Part shown: piece after piece, positions 10,828 through 25,446 of the stretch
How the letters are laid out: every line of letters begins with the position of its first letter
Position numbering within the stretch: the first letter of the stretch is position 1
Origin: Arcuatula senhousia
Taxonomy: Eukaryota > Mollusca > Bivalvia > Mytilida > Mytilidae
NCBI GenBank assembly: GCA_963971305.1
Contig: OZ020303.1
Coordinates: forward strand, 17,853,184-17,917,183
DNA length: 64,000 nucleotides
Reading direction: 5' to 3'
Program-made: the position numbers and the translations under genes
The notes under the pieces: generated by a model
Database searches by the model: none
The model's input: only the letters and a program-made list of their open reading frames with translations
Told to the model about the DNA's origin: nothing

Positions 10828-13466
10828 ATGGGTTGTCATGATTTGGTTTTCGTTCCAAACGTTCAACTATTGGAGAAAGCTTTTGGAATAAGGTATGTTT
10901 TTTTATTTATGCATTACCACCATATGTTTCCAACATCAAACTTTTTGACAACATTTCAGAACAATCACAATAATCAAAACTCGAGTAAAATCGAAACGCT
11001 TTCATTCTTGTCCCGCATATATCTTAGCTCTGTTTAAATGAATAAAAAAAAACATATTCATATTTCCTTTGTCACACAGTTGAATTGTCCTATGTACAAC
11101 ATGTTATTAGCGAATATCATGCTATGCTTAAACCAATACGTGGTCCTTAATGTTTTCAGGACATGAAGCTCTTCATCCCTATGCATGTAACAAGTAAATG
11201 AAGTTATAGTACGTCAACCACCAGAGTAAAATGACAGTAAATATTTTTTAAATATTTCTTTTTCAGATTGGGTAGAAAATTTACAAAGACGGTTAATGAA
11301 GTTAAATCTGAGATGAAAGTTCTGTTAAAAGCATTTGACAAGACTAAAGGAATTCACGAGGTAAATACATGTATACTCTTGCTACAAAACAGCGTAGGGC
11401 AGGGTTGTTTTACACGAAGTCACTAAATTGTTGCTGGTGAGCATATGTTTAACCAAAACCATCCACATCATTCTATGTTAACTGTTTTATGTCAAGAATT
11501 GGGTCTTTCGTTGATGATTTAGGGATTGGTTTTGATACTTTTGTATTGTATTATAAGTCTTAGGCCAATGCAAGACGGTAAGCAGTGACCTATGGTCATG
11601 TTGAAGACTGCTTGCTGTTTTTGTTGAAGACTGCTTGCTGTTTTCCGTTGTGATTTTTTGAATTGCTGTTTGTTTATGTTTGTTGTGTCGCGTACACTTA
11701 TTCCACATCTCAATATCGTCTATTAAATGGTCTCAACCGTGCTACAATTGGCTAGAGATAAGTTTTAAATGCTCTTTTGCAAAACTTAATAAAGACAAAT
11801 CCTATAACATAGTTTGTCCCAAAACAGTCGTGTATTCAATTTTATATAAAGCTAGATGAAATGTACGTGTATCTGCTCATATAGTTGTATGTTTGTTTAT
11901 TTGTTATAAAAGACTACAATTTATTTTATTTCATTTTCAGAAATCTTACACTATTTCTAATGACATTGACATGTTAGAGCAGAAACTCGAACACGAGTAT
12001 GATAGGTCTGCATACTTCGAACAGGTGACAAGGAGGAGATATGCCAACCCAAATATCCATAAAATACAGAAACAATTAGAGAAGAAACTTAAAAAGATGG
12101 ATGGAGTTATGAAGAACTTCCACAAAGTCAAATCCGCTGAATTAACAGCAAGAGAAAATGTAAAGTCTGTAAGTAGCCTGCCTTACTGTTATAGATATTT
12201 AACTAAACATTATATTATAATGTATCACTTAATGAAATCTACAACCACTTTCAAAGAAAATATATGAATAGATTTTCATTCCAATTTATCATTCTTTTCG
12301 AGAATTCTAGATAAAAGGCGAATGTTATAAAACACATGCAAACCTTGGAAAATGGCGTACATACAAAGGAAATTGTGTCTTAAACGAATATAGCTTGCAG
12401 ACGAAAGAGAAATCCTAAAATTGTTTTGCTTCACTTTTTCAGATGCAAGATAAGATGGTGGGCAGTCTACTTGAACAGATCAAAGCAAAGGGAAAAGATG
12501 AGTTTAAAATGTATGTACATGATGTATGCATGAACATAAAATAAAAACAACCATATCATACAGTCATTTCTGCATGTTAGGCATTGCGACTACAGCTCTT
12601 GAATGTTTTTTTATTAACAGACATAATATCTTTAAAACACTTAACTGTCAAAGAATTATAAATGTTGCATTCGATTGTCAGAATTTACAAAGCCTATTTC
12701 ATGACTTTTTTGAAAGGGGGTATTGGAGACGTGCCGAAAAAATCTGTTCATTCTTTTACACTTGAAAAAAAATCAATGGTGTTAACGTCTTGTAGTGCAG
12801 ATACAATTAGTGTAGACTCCACATCATTGTCATAACACCTAATTGACAGCATAACTCGGCCCACGGCCATAAACACAGCTGATATTTTTAGAATGTTTTT
12901 TTTTTCCTTTTAGGATGGACGACTTTGAAACAAGAAAGGAGTTATTACAATACAGCAAGATCTACAAATCAGTCGTTCCAAAGGTAAGAGCGCTTTTTCG
13001 TTTAAGCCTTATGTTTGTCATCATGGCCTCGAAATTGTGTTAAAAAAGAGGAAAAAATATAAAATCTTGATAAGATAAGATTAGTTGGAGTAATTAACAC
13101 TACAACAACGGGACTCATTGTGCCTTATCGGTAATGTTTGCTTATTGCATTTATCTAAAACCCGTCCTTATGTTGTGGATGTTGTGATGTGTGTATCTAC
13201 GTAGTCTACACCCCATCTTTTTTATAATCAAGTTTCGGAAATTTACAAGTCATGAACCCCCATTAAGAAAATTGTAGAGGAAATGAAGTTATTTTAGTTT
13301 AGTCTAAGCCCCCAAAAAACCGTATTCATATATACCTCTTTAAAAAGGTATATTAAAGGCAAGAAATACATGCATAATTTTAGTTCATTTTTTTCAGAAA
13401 TTCTGGGAGGAGTATGGATATGATATTTGTCTTCCTGAAGTACAGATTCTTAAGTTTTATGCTTAA
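10828..13466 (+). CDS. Unrecognised six-exon gene, ~197-residue charged helical protein
   Basis: Exons, joined by GT/AG sites with frame kept: 10828-10892, 11267-11360, 11941-12168, 12443-12510, 12914-12983, 13398-13466 (TAA). Sum is 197 codons plus stop. The protein starts MGCHDLVFVPN and is then rich in Lys, Glu and long amphipathic stretches (for example LEKKLKKMDGVMKNFHKVKS and MVGSLLEQIKAKGKDEF), suggesting an all-helical or coiled-coil fold; it ends EVQILKFYA. No signal peptide or membrane segment is evident. I do not recognise the family; a BAR-like or other helical-bundle fold is possible but only a guess. Six consistent junctions argue for a real gene. The start ATG is the first in the exon-1 frame; no TATA box was identified. 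The 50-bp minisatellite ends ~470 bp upstream. Confidence 0.75.
11482..11722. repeat. Dispersed repeat A, copy 1 (inside intron 2)
   Basis: About 240 bp nearly identical to 45911-46131, with a 22-bp internal duplication of the word GAAGACTGCTTGCTG. Ends include TGTCAAGAATTGGGTCTTT and TTCCACATCTCAATATCGTC. A shorter, more diverged copy lies at about 44366-44503. No TIRs or poly(A) tail, so the class is unknown. Confidence 0.85.
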
Positions 13467-16160
13467 AACATAGAGATTACAGAAAGAAATCTCGAGAAAA
13501 ACACCTCAAACTAGACAGACATCATGTGGATACTGTTTCTGAAGAAAAAGGGAGTTGAGAGTGTTATACATGTTATATGAGAGAGGCAGCGGAAACATCA
13601 GTGAAAAGTAGTGAGAATAGAGAGAAGGAGAAGGTGTAATACGAGAGAGTGGGTGGTAGTGGAAAGACAGAGAGAGAGAGGGAGGGGAAGAAGATAACAA
13701 GAAATATTGAATTTATTTATTTATTTATAATACAATTATATTTTAGTTTGAGTTACTTAAACCTTGTTTTTATTTCCATTGTTCTGATGTTATTCATTAA
13801 AATTCATATTGTTCCATTCTGTTCTGTTCTTGGCACAAGAAGTACAGTTTGAATTATGAAATGTGCATAGATATGACAAACAGTTTAACAGAAACCGACA
13901 GTTAAGTTGTATTATATTGACCCTTGGTTGGACGTAAGTAAACACTCAACTATACAATCATGTATAACACTTGACTCTGGGTAGGTATAAAAGCGCGTTG
14001 CCCGACTAGATTTTCTCGCACAGGAACAGTAGTGTGGGGCTCTGACTCCACTTAGAACGGACAAACTTTCATAATTATTATATGATTATCCTCAAAATAA
14101 AACGTTACCCCATCAAAACAATAAAATAGAACAATTACTAAATCCACCAATCACTCAAAGTGACAAACAAGAACATGTAAAAGCTTCTTTTTGGGCCCTA
14201 CTGGATAAACCAGTGGCAATGTCACTTGAGAAACACAAAAACAGGACTCAGTCAACCTAAAGACGTGACTATCAATAAAGAATTATGTTTTGTTGCTTTA
14301 GTTGGTTCGGTTATACATATTTGGAAGAGGTAAAGAGGTACAAATGAGGCATTCGAATTTCAAAAGTCCGAAAAAGCAACGAAAAAAAAACAAGTACGAG
14401 AACAGCACGAAGGAACAGAAAACATAAAACACATAAAACCAATGAATAGAAATCGACAATGCGAACTTATTTCGTAACAAGAGTGAACTCAGGTGCTCCG
14501 AAAGAAGCAGTTCATGCATGCTAATTGTACAACACGTGTCAAATCCGGTAAAGGAGAACAAAACAAAACCCTATGGCAAACCAACATCTGCACTCATCTT
14601 AGAGCTAGAAATTCCATATTTATCTATGAGCGCATGATGTCTTCCAAAAAATTCTTAGGTGAAGTAAACGGAATTTTGCTATGTTCTTTGTTTAAGGATG
14701 TATTCTTCTGAAGGGTCAATATTTTCTTTAATCAAGTTTTTTCTCAAACTTACATTTTTGAAATGTTAAGACCCTGGGAAAACCATATTTGATAAGAAAA
14801 CAACATGTGCAAGATTTTTCAAACGTTCTTTCATACCAGAAAACCAAAACCTCAAAACCCCCAGTTTTTGAACAATTATATACTTAGATAAGAAATCATA
14901 TATAAATTGCATGCATATTTTGCTGGAAAAGGGTCGTATATATGTAGATAATTTTTTGGCATAATTTAGATTATTTGATATAAACCCATTAAAAGTTTTC
15001 AACTCTAAGGCAAGTTGATCTAATTCCTTGGTTTTCTAGCACGATACTGTAAATTTGTGTTCTGATATCGTTTTGGAGTATAAGATTTTCAAAATATTTA
15101 TATCGCGTGGTTTGACCAATAACTATTTCAAGCAAAATGTCCTCAGTTTGAATCGACTTATCTATATTGGAGGGTTCTTTATTTTTTCCGTCTTATGCTT
15201 ATTTCTAATATTGTAATGTGGTTACAAATAAATAAGAAAATTTTACACACTTTCAAGTTCAAATTCTGTTAAGATCTACTAGTATAGGGAATACGTATCA
15301 AGGAGCCCATAAAAGATCGACCTGAACGTCAATTTTAAGTTTTCCTGCTAATAACTGCTGCTTTCGTGTTCATTGTTAACCATATTTGAAAGATCGCAAT
15401 ACATTTGTTCTGTCGTTTACTCAAAGGGAAAGTGGTAATATACTAGTATTTTGTTCGACAAATGTGACCAATACAACTTTGACCAAATCTAGCGACAAAA
15501 CAGTGAAGATTTTGTCGATAAAACAATAAAACTTTTGAAAACTGAGAGTTTCTGTGATGTCTTGAAGTAATCGGTATGTGTTGGTTTAATTTCAAAACTG
15601 TCATATATGAAAAGTTTAGGTATAACATATAGGTATAACGTTTAGTCATTTAGTTTGAAGTTGTGGTACTTCGAAAATTAGTCAAATTAACGAGCCGATT
15701 TTTTTTATTGTTTTAATTAGAATATTTGATAGTTTCACATTGATAATTATGCAGCTAATGGTAAAAAGGTACCTAGATGCAGTCGTGAATATTTATTTTT
15801 CGTTGGCAACATAACAGATTACATAACCTTAGTGAAAAAATAAATCCTAATTTGGATTTTAATGACGAACTATGACATTTTCATGTTTTGGTGACGCACA
15901 CACTTGCTAAACGATTATATAAAATATCTTTTAATTTTAAAATGGAAAAGTTTGAAACACTTTTAATCATGTTTATAACAGTCGATGAGTGTTTTATTAT
16001 TCCAAATGCCATTATCCGCATACACTAATCATAATCCTACAGACTTTAATAATTAAATAATAAACATTAATCCGACCAAACTATGAACAACCACATTAAT
16101 TAATCCCCGTCCTGTACGGACTTGGTTTGTTGTGTGTATCCCTTGGTAATTCTTGGTGGT
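13467..16160. other. Intergenic between the helical-protein gene and alpha-tubulin
   Basis: AT-rich. Contains a candidate orphan TATA promoter near 13983 (listed separately), a stretch at 14320-14500 resembling other dispersed sequence at 45.7 and 49.2 kb (word GAGGTAC then AATGAGG), and at 15430-15700 a partial diverged copy of the TIR element of 24.9-25.4 kb. No gene supported. Confidence 0.5.
13983..13992 (+). promoter_or_regulatory. Candidate orphan TATA box
   Basis: GGTATAAAAGCGCG is a strong TATA context followed by ~100 bp of mixed-composition sequence and then AATAAAA near 14096, but no convincing ORF. Could be the promoter of a short non-coding transcript or a relic. Weak evidence. 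Confidence 0.3.
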
Positions 16161-16162
16161 CA

Positions 16163-16170
16163 GTATATAA
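16163..16170 (+). promoter_or_regulatory. TATA box of the alpha-tubulin gene
   Basis: TATATAAG lies ~125 bases upstream of the ATG; transcription would start near 16195, leaving a ~100-base 5'UTR before the ATG at 16294. Confidence 0.75.
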
Positions 16171-16293
16171 GGACCGGGCCTTTCTGATCAGAATCAAACA
16201 TACCACGACTCACCTTCGACACCATTAAAGTCGCAGTGAGACTTTGAGATTTTTACGATTTTCTTCGTCTGATATTCTACTAAACACACAAAC

Positions 16294-18590
<2,297 letters not shown>

Positions 18591-18621
18591 ACATTTTATC
18601 ATTTGTTGGACTTTGTTATCT

Positions 18622-18627
18622 AATAAA
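18622..18627 (+). terminator. Poly(A) signal AATAAA of alpha-tubulin
   Basis: Canonical AATAAA 32 bases after the stop codon, implying a very short 3'UTR. Confidence 0.8.
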
Positions 18628-18639
18628 TTTATAGAACAA

Positions 18640-19589
18640 AAAAGATGCTTTATTTAATATTTGTTTTAGACGTTGTACTCTATGGTCAAAAGAACGTTTT
18701 GGGGTTTTACATGTAATGGTTTATTAAGGTTACAAACAAATGTTTTCTTGTGCTAACTAGGTACAGATCATCACGATAAAAAGATGTATTGAATATCTAT
18801 GATTTTCATGAAACTTACAAGGAAGTAAAACGTTCTGAAGTTGGTTTGTATTCTAGTAAGATTTTGATCTTTAGGTGTGTCTGGAAAGGGAGGTTTTGCA
18901 CCATAAAACCTGATTCAACCCACTATTTCTTTTGAAATGCATGTACAGAGTTAGGACCATTGTGATCTTCAATTTCTCCGGTATGTTTTTGTCTTGTTTT
19001 GGCTTTCTTCTTATACATTTGAGATCGGTATGTTTTTTATACATAAACAATGAATTATGCCGTTTGGATTTAAAAACCTCTAATTCACATGCCACAAACA
19101 TTTAACGAAGTTGTTACATGCACACATTTTTTTAATGGTAGCATATCATTAAATCCAACTAGACAATAAGCTGAAATATTCAGTCTGTTAATAATTCAAA
19201 CAAAAGTTATAAAAAGAAACCTGACAAGTGTATTTCACTAAAAAAACTAAACGCTGGGAACCAAATTGGTAGGAAAAGGCCAAGAACCGAAGCAAAGTTT
19301 ATTACTTGTATATCTCAAATGAAAATCGTGGGTTCAGAGATCGGAAATAACAACTTCAGTTCAAACCTGTTCACATCATGGACCATCATGCTGTGACACC
19401 TTGCACTATTCATGGGTCATTCATGCCATACTGTTACAGTAATGTAGTGACAAAACTGTTTCAAATACATTAACCCCAAGCAATTCAAAAGATTATATGT
19501 TGGCTCTGTAGACAAATGAGTGGAAAAATGATTTAAGACTGTTTAAAAGTACCACCGAAAATGAGAAAGGATCAGTCGCTCAACTGAAA
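18640..19589. other. Intergenic downstream of alpha-tubulin
   Basis: AT-rich, no gene or clear element seen. From about 19200 the sequence grades into the tandem-core cluster. Confidence 0.4.
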
Positions 19590-20030
19590 ATTCAAGGTCA
19601 AGATGTAAGATGAGGGTTTCAAATCAAGTTTCGTTCCTTAGATAATGAAGGTGCTCATAAAACCTATCACTATTATCATGTACAGAACACTGACAAAGTC
19701 ATTCAACTTGAACGTTAAGACCAAAGTCAAAAGATGAGGATGTTACTGTGCTTAGTTTCATTACCCTAAAACTGACAGTTCTTGAGATATGAGGTCCAAA
19801 AACTTTTACATTATTATTAAGTCGGAAAGTGAAGACCAAGATCAAAAGATGGGGGGGGATGCAACTTTGCTAAGCTACTGGTTGGGCATATGCATACCAA
19901 GTTTCATTAACCTATAATTTATGATATATTTCTTGAGATATGGAGGCGCCCATATATCTTAAGCATTGATACTGGTGAAGCAATATCTATGGCTTTTCCC
20001 GCTGCTTCGTAGGCAAGACAAAAACTTCCA
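19590..20030 (+). mobile_element. Diverged pearl-like element, ~174-bp core family
   Basis: Two to three degenerate units of the core seen at 22, 31 and 47 kb (words AAAGATG, CTAAGCTACT, GGGCATATGCATACCAAGTT, TTCTTGAGATATGGAGG), ending with GCTGCTTCGTAGGCAAGAC, the family's 3' terminus. Strongly decayed, so old. Confidence 0.6.
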
Positions 20031-20479
20031 ACACAAAAATACTTGATCGGGTCAAACCAGGGGAAAAGACTAGAAGATCATTAATATAATTAAGATGACT
20101 TTCTAAAAGAGTAGTTGCTTGTGTATAGGGGATGTGTACTTAGTGTATTGAAACACTACTAGAAAATTACTCAAACTTGAATATGAACAAATCTTTTCAA
20201 ATAATAACAAGTTCACAGGAAAGTGTGTTTGACAACTATTTTTAGCTATTTTATACTCCTTTGAATACTAGTATCTAGATTTAAGCTTAAAAATGACAAG
20301 TCTGAAGAAAACATCGATAATATAAATTTGATTGTATTTTATGAGCAAGGGGTATATATCAAGTCCATGTTCTAAGTGCCAGTGTTATATGAGCATAAAT
20401 TAAAGCATACATGGTATATAGATCTTGGGGTGGTTATGGATTCATCCAGCTTAAGAATTCCTATCAATGAGTCCAACAG

Positions 20480-21190
20480 AGTTTGGTTTGTTCGTTCGTA
20501 GGTACATACGTAATGGTTTTTGTCTTGTCCTGTCAATAACTTAGGAACTAAACATCATAGAGAGATGATATTTGGTCAGTGGGTTCATCTTTGGTGGAAA
20601 TCAGCATTAATACCATAATTTGGTCACCTTGACCTACATTTACTGCATGAGTGACTCAGTTAAAATTTTGTTATCTCAGTAACTGCAAATGATTAAGATA
20701 TCATATTGGGCAGTGGGTACATCTTGGATAGTAACCAGCATCCGTACCAAAATTAGGTCACCTTGACCTACATTTTCCGCATGAATGGCCCAGGCTAAAT
20801 ATTTGGTTTAAATCCTTATCTCGGCAACTGCAAGTGATAGAGAGATGATATTGGGTCAGTGGGTACATATTTGATAGTAAACAGCATCCATACCAAAATG
20901 ATGTCACCTTGACCTTCATTTTCCACATGAATTACTCGGGTTAAATATTTGGTTAAAAATCCTTATCTTAGCAACAGCAAGTGATAGAGATGATATTGGG
21001 TTAGTAGGTATATCTTGGATAGTAATCAGCCTCGATACTAAATAAGGCCAACTTGACCTACATTTTCTGCATGAATGACTCATGTTAAAATTTTGGTTAA
21101 GGTCCATATCTCTGCATCTGCAAGATGTAGAGGAATGATATTTGGATAGCAATTAACATCTGTTCCAGATTTAAGTCACTTTGACAAGGG
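20480..21190. repeat. Tandem repeat, ~145-bp unit, 4-5 diverged copies
   Basis: The word GTCACCTTGACCTACATTTT or close variants recurs at 20622, 20756, 20902 and 21046, together with GATATTGGGTCAGTGGGTAC. Likely the core of another pearl-like element whose ends were not defined. Confidence 0.75.
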
Positions 21191-21270
21191 GATTAGCTGT
21201 ATGTGCAACTTGTGTGCTGCATTTCTTTATTATCATTTTTAATGGAAAAACTAGAATACTCACAAAGTCA

Positions 21271-21815
21271 GAAAGGGCCCCACGGCAAAAAATCTAGGCG
21301 TTTTCAAAACCATACGAACTTTGATTATAACCACTAAGGCATGTTCAATGGAATGTGCATGAATCTTCAGAGCTTGTTAATAGCCTTTGAGTTTTATTGT
21401 TAAAAAAATCCAATTCTCAAAATCTGTGATTTTCGATAAAAAATGAAAGTCTTTTCCAAAAAAAATTAAACAGATTTGCACGAAATTTTATTATGCAAAT
21501 CATGACATGCTACTTAGCAGCTGTGCAAAGTTTCAGAACTGTATTGTAAATAGTTTTTGAGTTTTAGTGTTCACAAAGTCCAATTCTCAAAATCTGTGAT
21601 TTTCGATGAAAAATGAAGTCCCAAAATATTAAACAGATTTGCATGAAATTTAAATATGCAAATTATGACATGCTACTAAGTAGCTGTACAAAATTTCAGA
21701 ACTGTGGTGTTAATAGTTTTTGAGTTTTAGTGTTCACAATAATTGTTGACGGACGGGCGGACAGACGAAGTGAAAACTATAGGGCGTCCGCATCATCGAT
21801 GCGGGGCCCTAATAA
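21271..21815 (+). mobile_element. Pearl-like element, ~165-bp core, two to three units
   Basis: Core units share GAGTTTTAGTGTTCACAAAG and TTCTCAAAATCTGTGATTTT and start near 21386, 21556 and 21719. They are followed by GACGGACGGGCGGACAGACG and a terminal hairpin CCGCATCATCGATGCGG (about 21790-21806). Tandem core, then GGAC tract, then hairpin matches non-autonomous Helentron-type 'pearl' elements of bivalves. Confidence 0.7.
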
Positions 21816-21974
21816 TTTGAAAAATACATTACTCTCACCTCATTATTTAATTTTCAGACATAGTGGCCATGTAAGTTGATAGGCCCCTTATACAATCTAG
21901 ATAGAAGGCACAAGAGAATGATGAGTGTTTCAAAGCAACCTGTGTTAAGCAGTTTCTCAGAACATGTATTTATA

Positions 21975-23040
21975 AAACCATTGAACCTGAAAACAAGAGT
22001 TAACACTAAAGTACACCTCACTTGCCGGCATCATCAGAATACCTTGTTATTCCCCAAACACAATCAAAGCTACTATTGGGCTTATGCATACAAAATTTCA
22101 TCGATCTAGGACTTATAGTTCTTGAGATATGGGGGTGACATTGCTATTATATGTACAGTGTACTTATGAAAATTGTCATGGTCACTTAACTGGAAAGTCA
22201 AGGTCAAAAGTGGTCAGGCAACTCTGCTAAGCTACTATATTAGTGCATATGCAAACTAAGTTTCATCAACTTTGGACAGTTCTTGAGATGGAGATGTGCT
22301 CACATTAACATTGCTAGTATATATATTGAAAATTGTCAAAGTCACTCAATCAAAAGTCAAGGTCAAAAGATAAGGATGCAACTGAGCTAAGCTACTTCTG
22401 GGACATATGCATACTTAGTTTCATCAACCTAAAACTTATAGTTCTTGAGACATGGGGGTGCTCATTAAGCTTTCACATTGCTATTATATGTGTTGAAAAT
22501 TGTCAAAGACACTCAACTAGAAAATCAAGGCCAAGGTCAAAAGATGGGAATGCAAATGTGCTAAGCTACTACTGGGGCATATGCATAACAAGTTTCATCA
22601 ACCTAGGACTTATAGTTCTTGAGATGTGGAGGTGCTCATAAAGCCTTGACAGTGCTATGCTATGTATTAAAAATTGTCAAAGTCACCCATCTGGAAAATC
22701 AAGGTCAAGGTTAAAAGATGGGGATGCAACTGTGCTTAGTTCATATCAGGGCATATGCAAACAAAGTTTCATCAACCTTGGACTTATAGTTTTTGAGATA
22801 TCGTGGTGCTCTTAAAACCTTAACATTGCTATATGTATTGAAAATTGTCCCAAAGTCTCTCAAAATAAAGGTCAAAAGATAGGGATGCAACTGTACTAAG
22901 CTACTACTGGGGCATATGCATACCAAGTTTCATCAACTTAGGACTAATAGTTCTTGAGATATGGATGTGCTCATAAAACTTTTAGACAATAGTTAACGCC
23001 GTCACCACCGGTAAAGTCACACCTGCAAACAATTACTGTA
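21975..23040 (+). mobile_element. Pearl-like element, ~174-bp core, five units
   Basis: Starts CAAGAGTTAACACTAAAGTA near 21993, preceded by an A as in other copies. Core units begin near 22178, 22338, 22504, 22677 and 22851 (spacing 160-174). Ends near CACCGGTAAAGTCACACCTG, a variant of the family 3' end. Copies of the same family are at 19.6, 30.4, 45.2 and 46.9 kb. Confidence 0.8.
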
Positions 23041-23282
23041 AAATGTCAAATTATTTTTTATTATTACCAGCATTCATTCTTATACAAGTAATTATCAAAA
23101 ATCTGTAGACACTTAAAGCCAGCTGTCCAAGTTGTAAGGTCAGCTACCATCATTTCTTCAGTCTCGGTACAATACATTTTTTTTTATGTGGTGAGGAAAT
23201 TTTCAAACTACTGCTTCAGTGATAGAGAAAAGAACAAACAAGAGATCCAAAGTAATGACAACAAGGGGTTGCACTAAGTCGT

Positions 23283-24028
23283 GCTAAGCATACCCCCACT
23301 CGGCCATTCAGAAAACAGGAAGTAGATGACCGACTGACCTGGAAAGGGGAGGCACGGTACAACTCATCATGCTAAAGCTGTATACCAAATTTGAAATAAA
23401 TCCCTTCTCTAGAAGCTGAGAAATCTGTTACGAAAAATTGTCTTTTTTTGACCCATAAAAAGTCTAAGTCAGCTCAGAAAACAGGAAGTAGATAATGGAC
23501 TGACCTGGAAAGGGGAGGCACGGTATAACTAATCATGCTGAAGCTGTGTACCAAATTTGAAACCAATCCATCCAGTAGAAGCCGAGAAAACTGTTACGAA
23601 AAATTTCACTTTTCAAATTTTTTACCCTTAAAAGTCTAAGTCGGCGCGAAAAACAGGAAGTAGATGATGGACTGACCTGGAATGGGGAGGCACGGTATAA
23701 CTGATCATGCTGAAGCTGTGTACCAAATTTGAAACGAATCCATCCAGTATAAGCCGAGAAATCTGTTACGAAAAATTTCACATTTCAAATTTTTTTTTCC
23801 CTTAAAAAGTCTAAGTCGGCTTGGAAAACAGGAAGTAGATGATGGACTGACCTGGAAAGGGTAGGCATAGTAAAACTCATCATGCTGAAGCTGTGTACCG
23901 AATTTGAAACCAATCCATCCTGTAGAAGCAGAGAAATTGAACCGGACGGACAGACGGACAGACGGACGGACGGACGGACGGACAAGGTGATTGCAATATA
24001 GCCCCCTCTCTTACGAGTGGGGGTATAA
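23283..24028 (+). mobile_element. Pearl-like element with terminal inverted words and GGAC tract
   Basis: Four units of ~174 bp, each with GAAAACAGGAAGTAGATGA and GACTGACCTGGAAAGGGGAG, at about 23311, 23477, 23650 and 23824. They are followed by a 45-bp GGAC/GACA tract (23941-23985). The left end carries CATACCCCCACTCG and the right end CGAGTGGGGGTAT, a subterminal inverted pair. Confidence 0.8.
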
Positions 24029-24857
24029 TTACCCATATCATAACCATCTGTTATAAATGTGAACACATAAACTAATAAATACAAGTTAGATATCTATTTA
24101 TTAAAATTAACTATCAAACTAATGCTGATGCTTAATTAATCTATGATGATTAATCTATGCACTAAGAAATCTGAATTATTATCAAAATAACTTATTATAC
24201 TGGTATAACTAATACCTAAGTCTACATATAAATAGGATTTTAAAAATAGTGATCATACAAAATGACTAGATCTTTTTCCAAAGGAGGCGAGTGAGGAAAA
24301 TAGAGGCATTTTTTTCTAAAAGTGGAATAAACAATGAAACTTGTAAAAACTAAACAATTTTATGTTATAATTAAAAACCCTTTTTACAGTATATCAATAG
24401 TCTAAACCAAGCCCTAAGCTCAGTAAAACCTTGGTTCAAATTTCTTTTAACAGCTTTATATGCTAAAGCTTAAATAATCCAAATGCTGGTCTATACTGAA
24501 CAAATGTGTCAGTCCAACAAACTTTTCACTGGTGAACAACAAAATCCCAGTGTTGTTATTTTCAGAAGTATATAACGGAAACAAAGGACCAGAGGTTCGC
24601 TTATCATAAAATTTAGCCGAAAATGGGTTAAATCTAAAACTTGTTTAATATGTATTTAAATTTCTTTGCAGATTATCTTGAAATCTTGGATCCACAAATT
24701 TCAAAAATATAAAGCAATGATATTGCTATCATCATTTTATTTTAAGTATGAATACTTTATTCAAAAGGTACAATACAAAATTTCAAGAAAGTCACCAAAT
24801 TGCACTTAGTTTGCTTAGTATTTGACACTTTTAAAGGTGGAGACACCAGTTGCCTAT
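24029..24857. other. Intergenic, nothing recognised
   Basis: AT-rich sequence without a supported gene or repeat. Confidence 0.4.
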
Positions 24858-25446
24858 AAAGGAGTAGAGCCACGAAGGCCCCAAATCGGCCAAGAAATTC
24901 AACTTTGATATACTTCCTTGTAATTGCTCCCTTGATGTTCATTAGATTTCATATTTTATAAATTGCAATATCTTTTGGTTTAATTGTTTATCAACAAGGA
25001 GGACAGTGAGCTAAAAATCAGTCTATTTTGTTCAAAATCTCGTTTTTTTACGTTTTTCATTAATATTCATGTATAAATCGGTTAAAACGAAAATGGCCAC
25101 ACCCGTCAACCAAAATTATTTTGTGATAGAAATGTGTATTTTTATGTTATAAAATGTCTTATGATTATCTAAAAATTACAATGGTCGACAAATGTGGCCA
25201 ATACTATTTTTGACAAAATACGACGAGAAACCAGTAAAAATAGGCGTAAATTAAGAATTGTATAATTTATGACGTGTTTGAAATGCCAAGGCTAGACCTG
25301 TGACGTAGATATTTTGTTAAATCTTACATATATGAAAAGTTCAGTTATGCCTTAACTCATTTTGGATAAATTTACAAGAGTTTATGTAGTTTAAAAATTA
25401 GTAAAAATACCGGGCCGATTTTAAGCATTCGTGGCTCTACTCCTTT
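24858..25446. mobile_element. TIR element, ~590 bp
   Basis: Left end AAAGGAGTAGAGCCACGAA matches the reverse complement of the right end, and similarity continues to AAATCGGCC. The interior right half is homologous to 15430-15700 (shared CGACAAATGTG, CATATATGAAAAGTT). No ORF. Confidence 0.75.
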
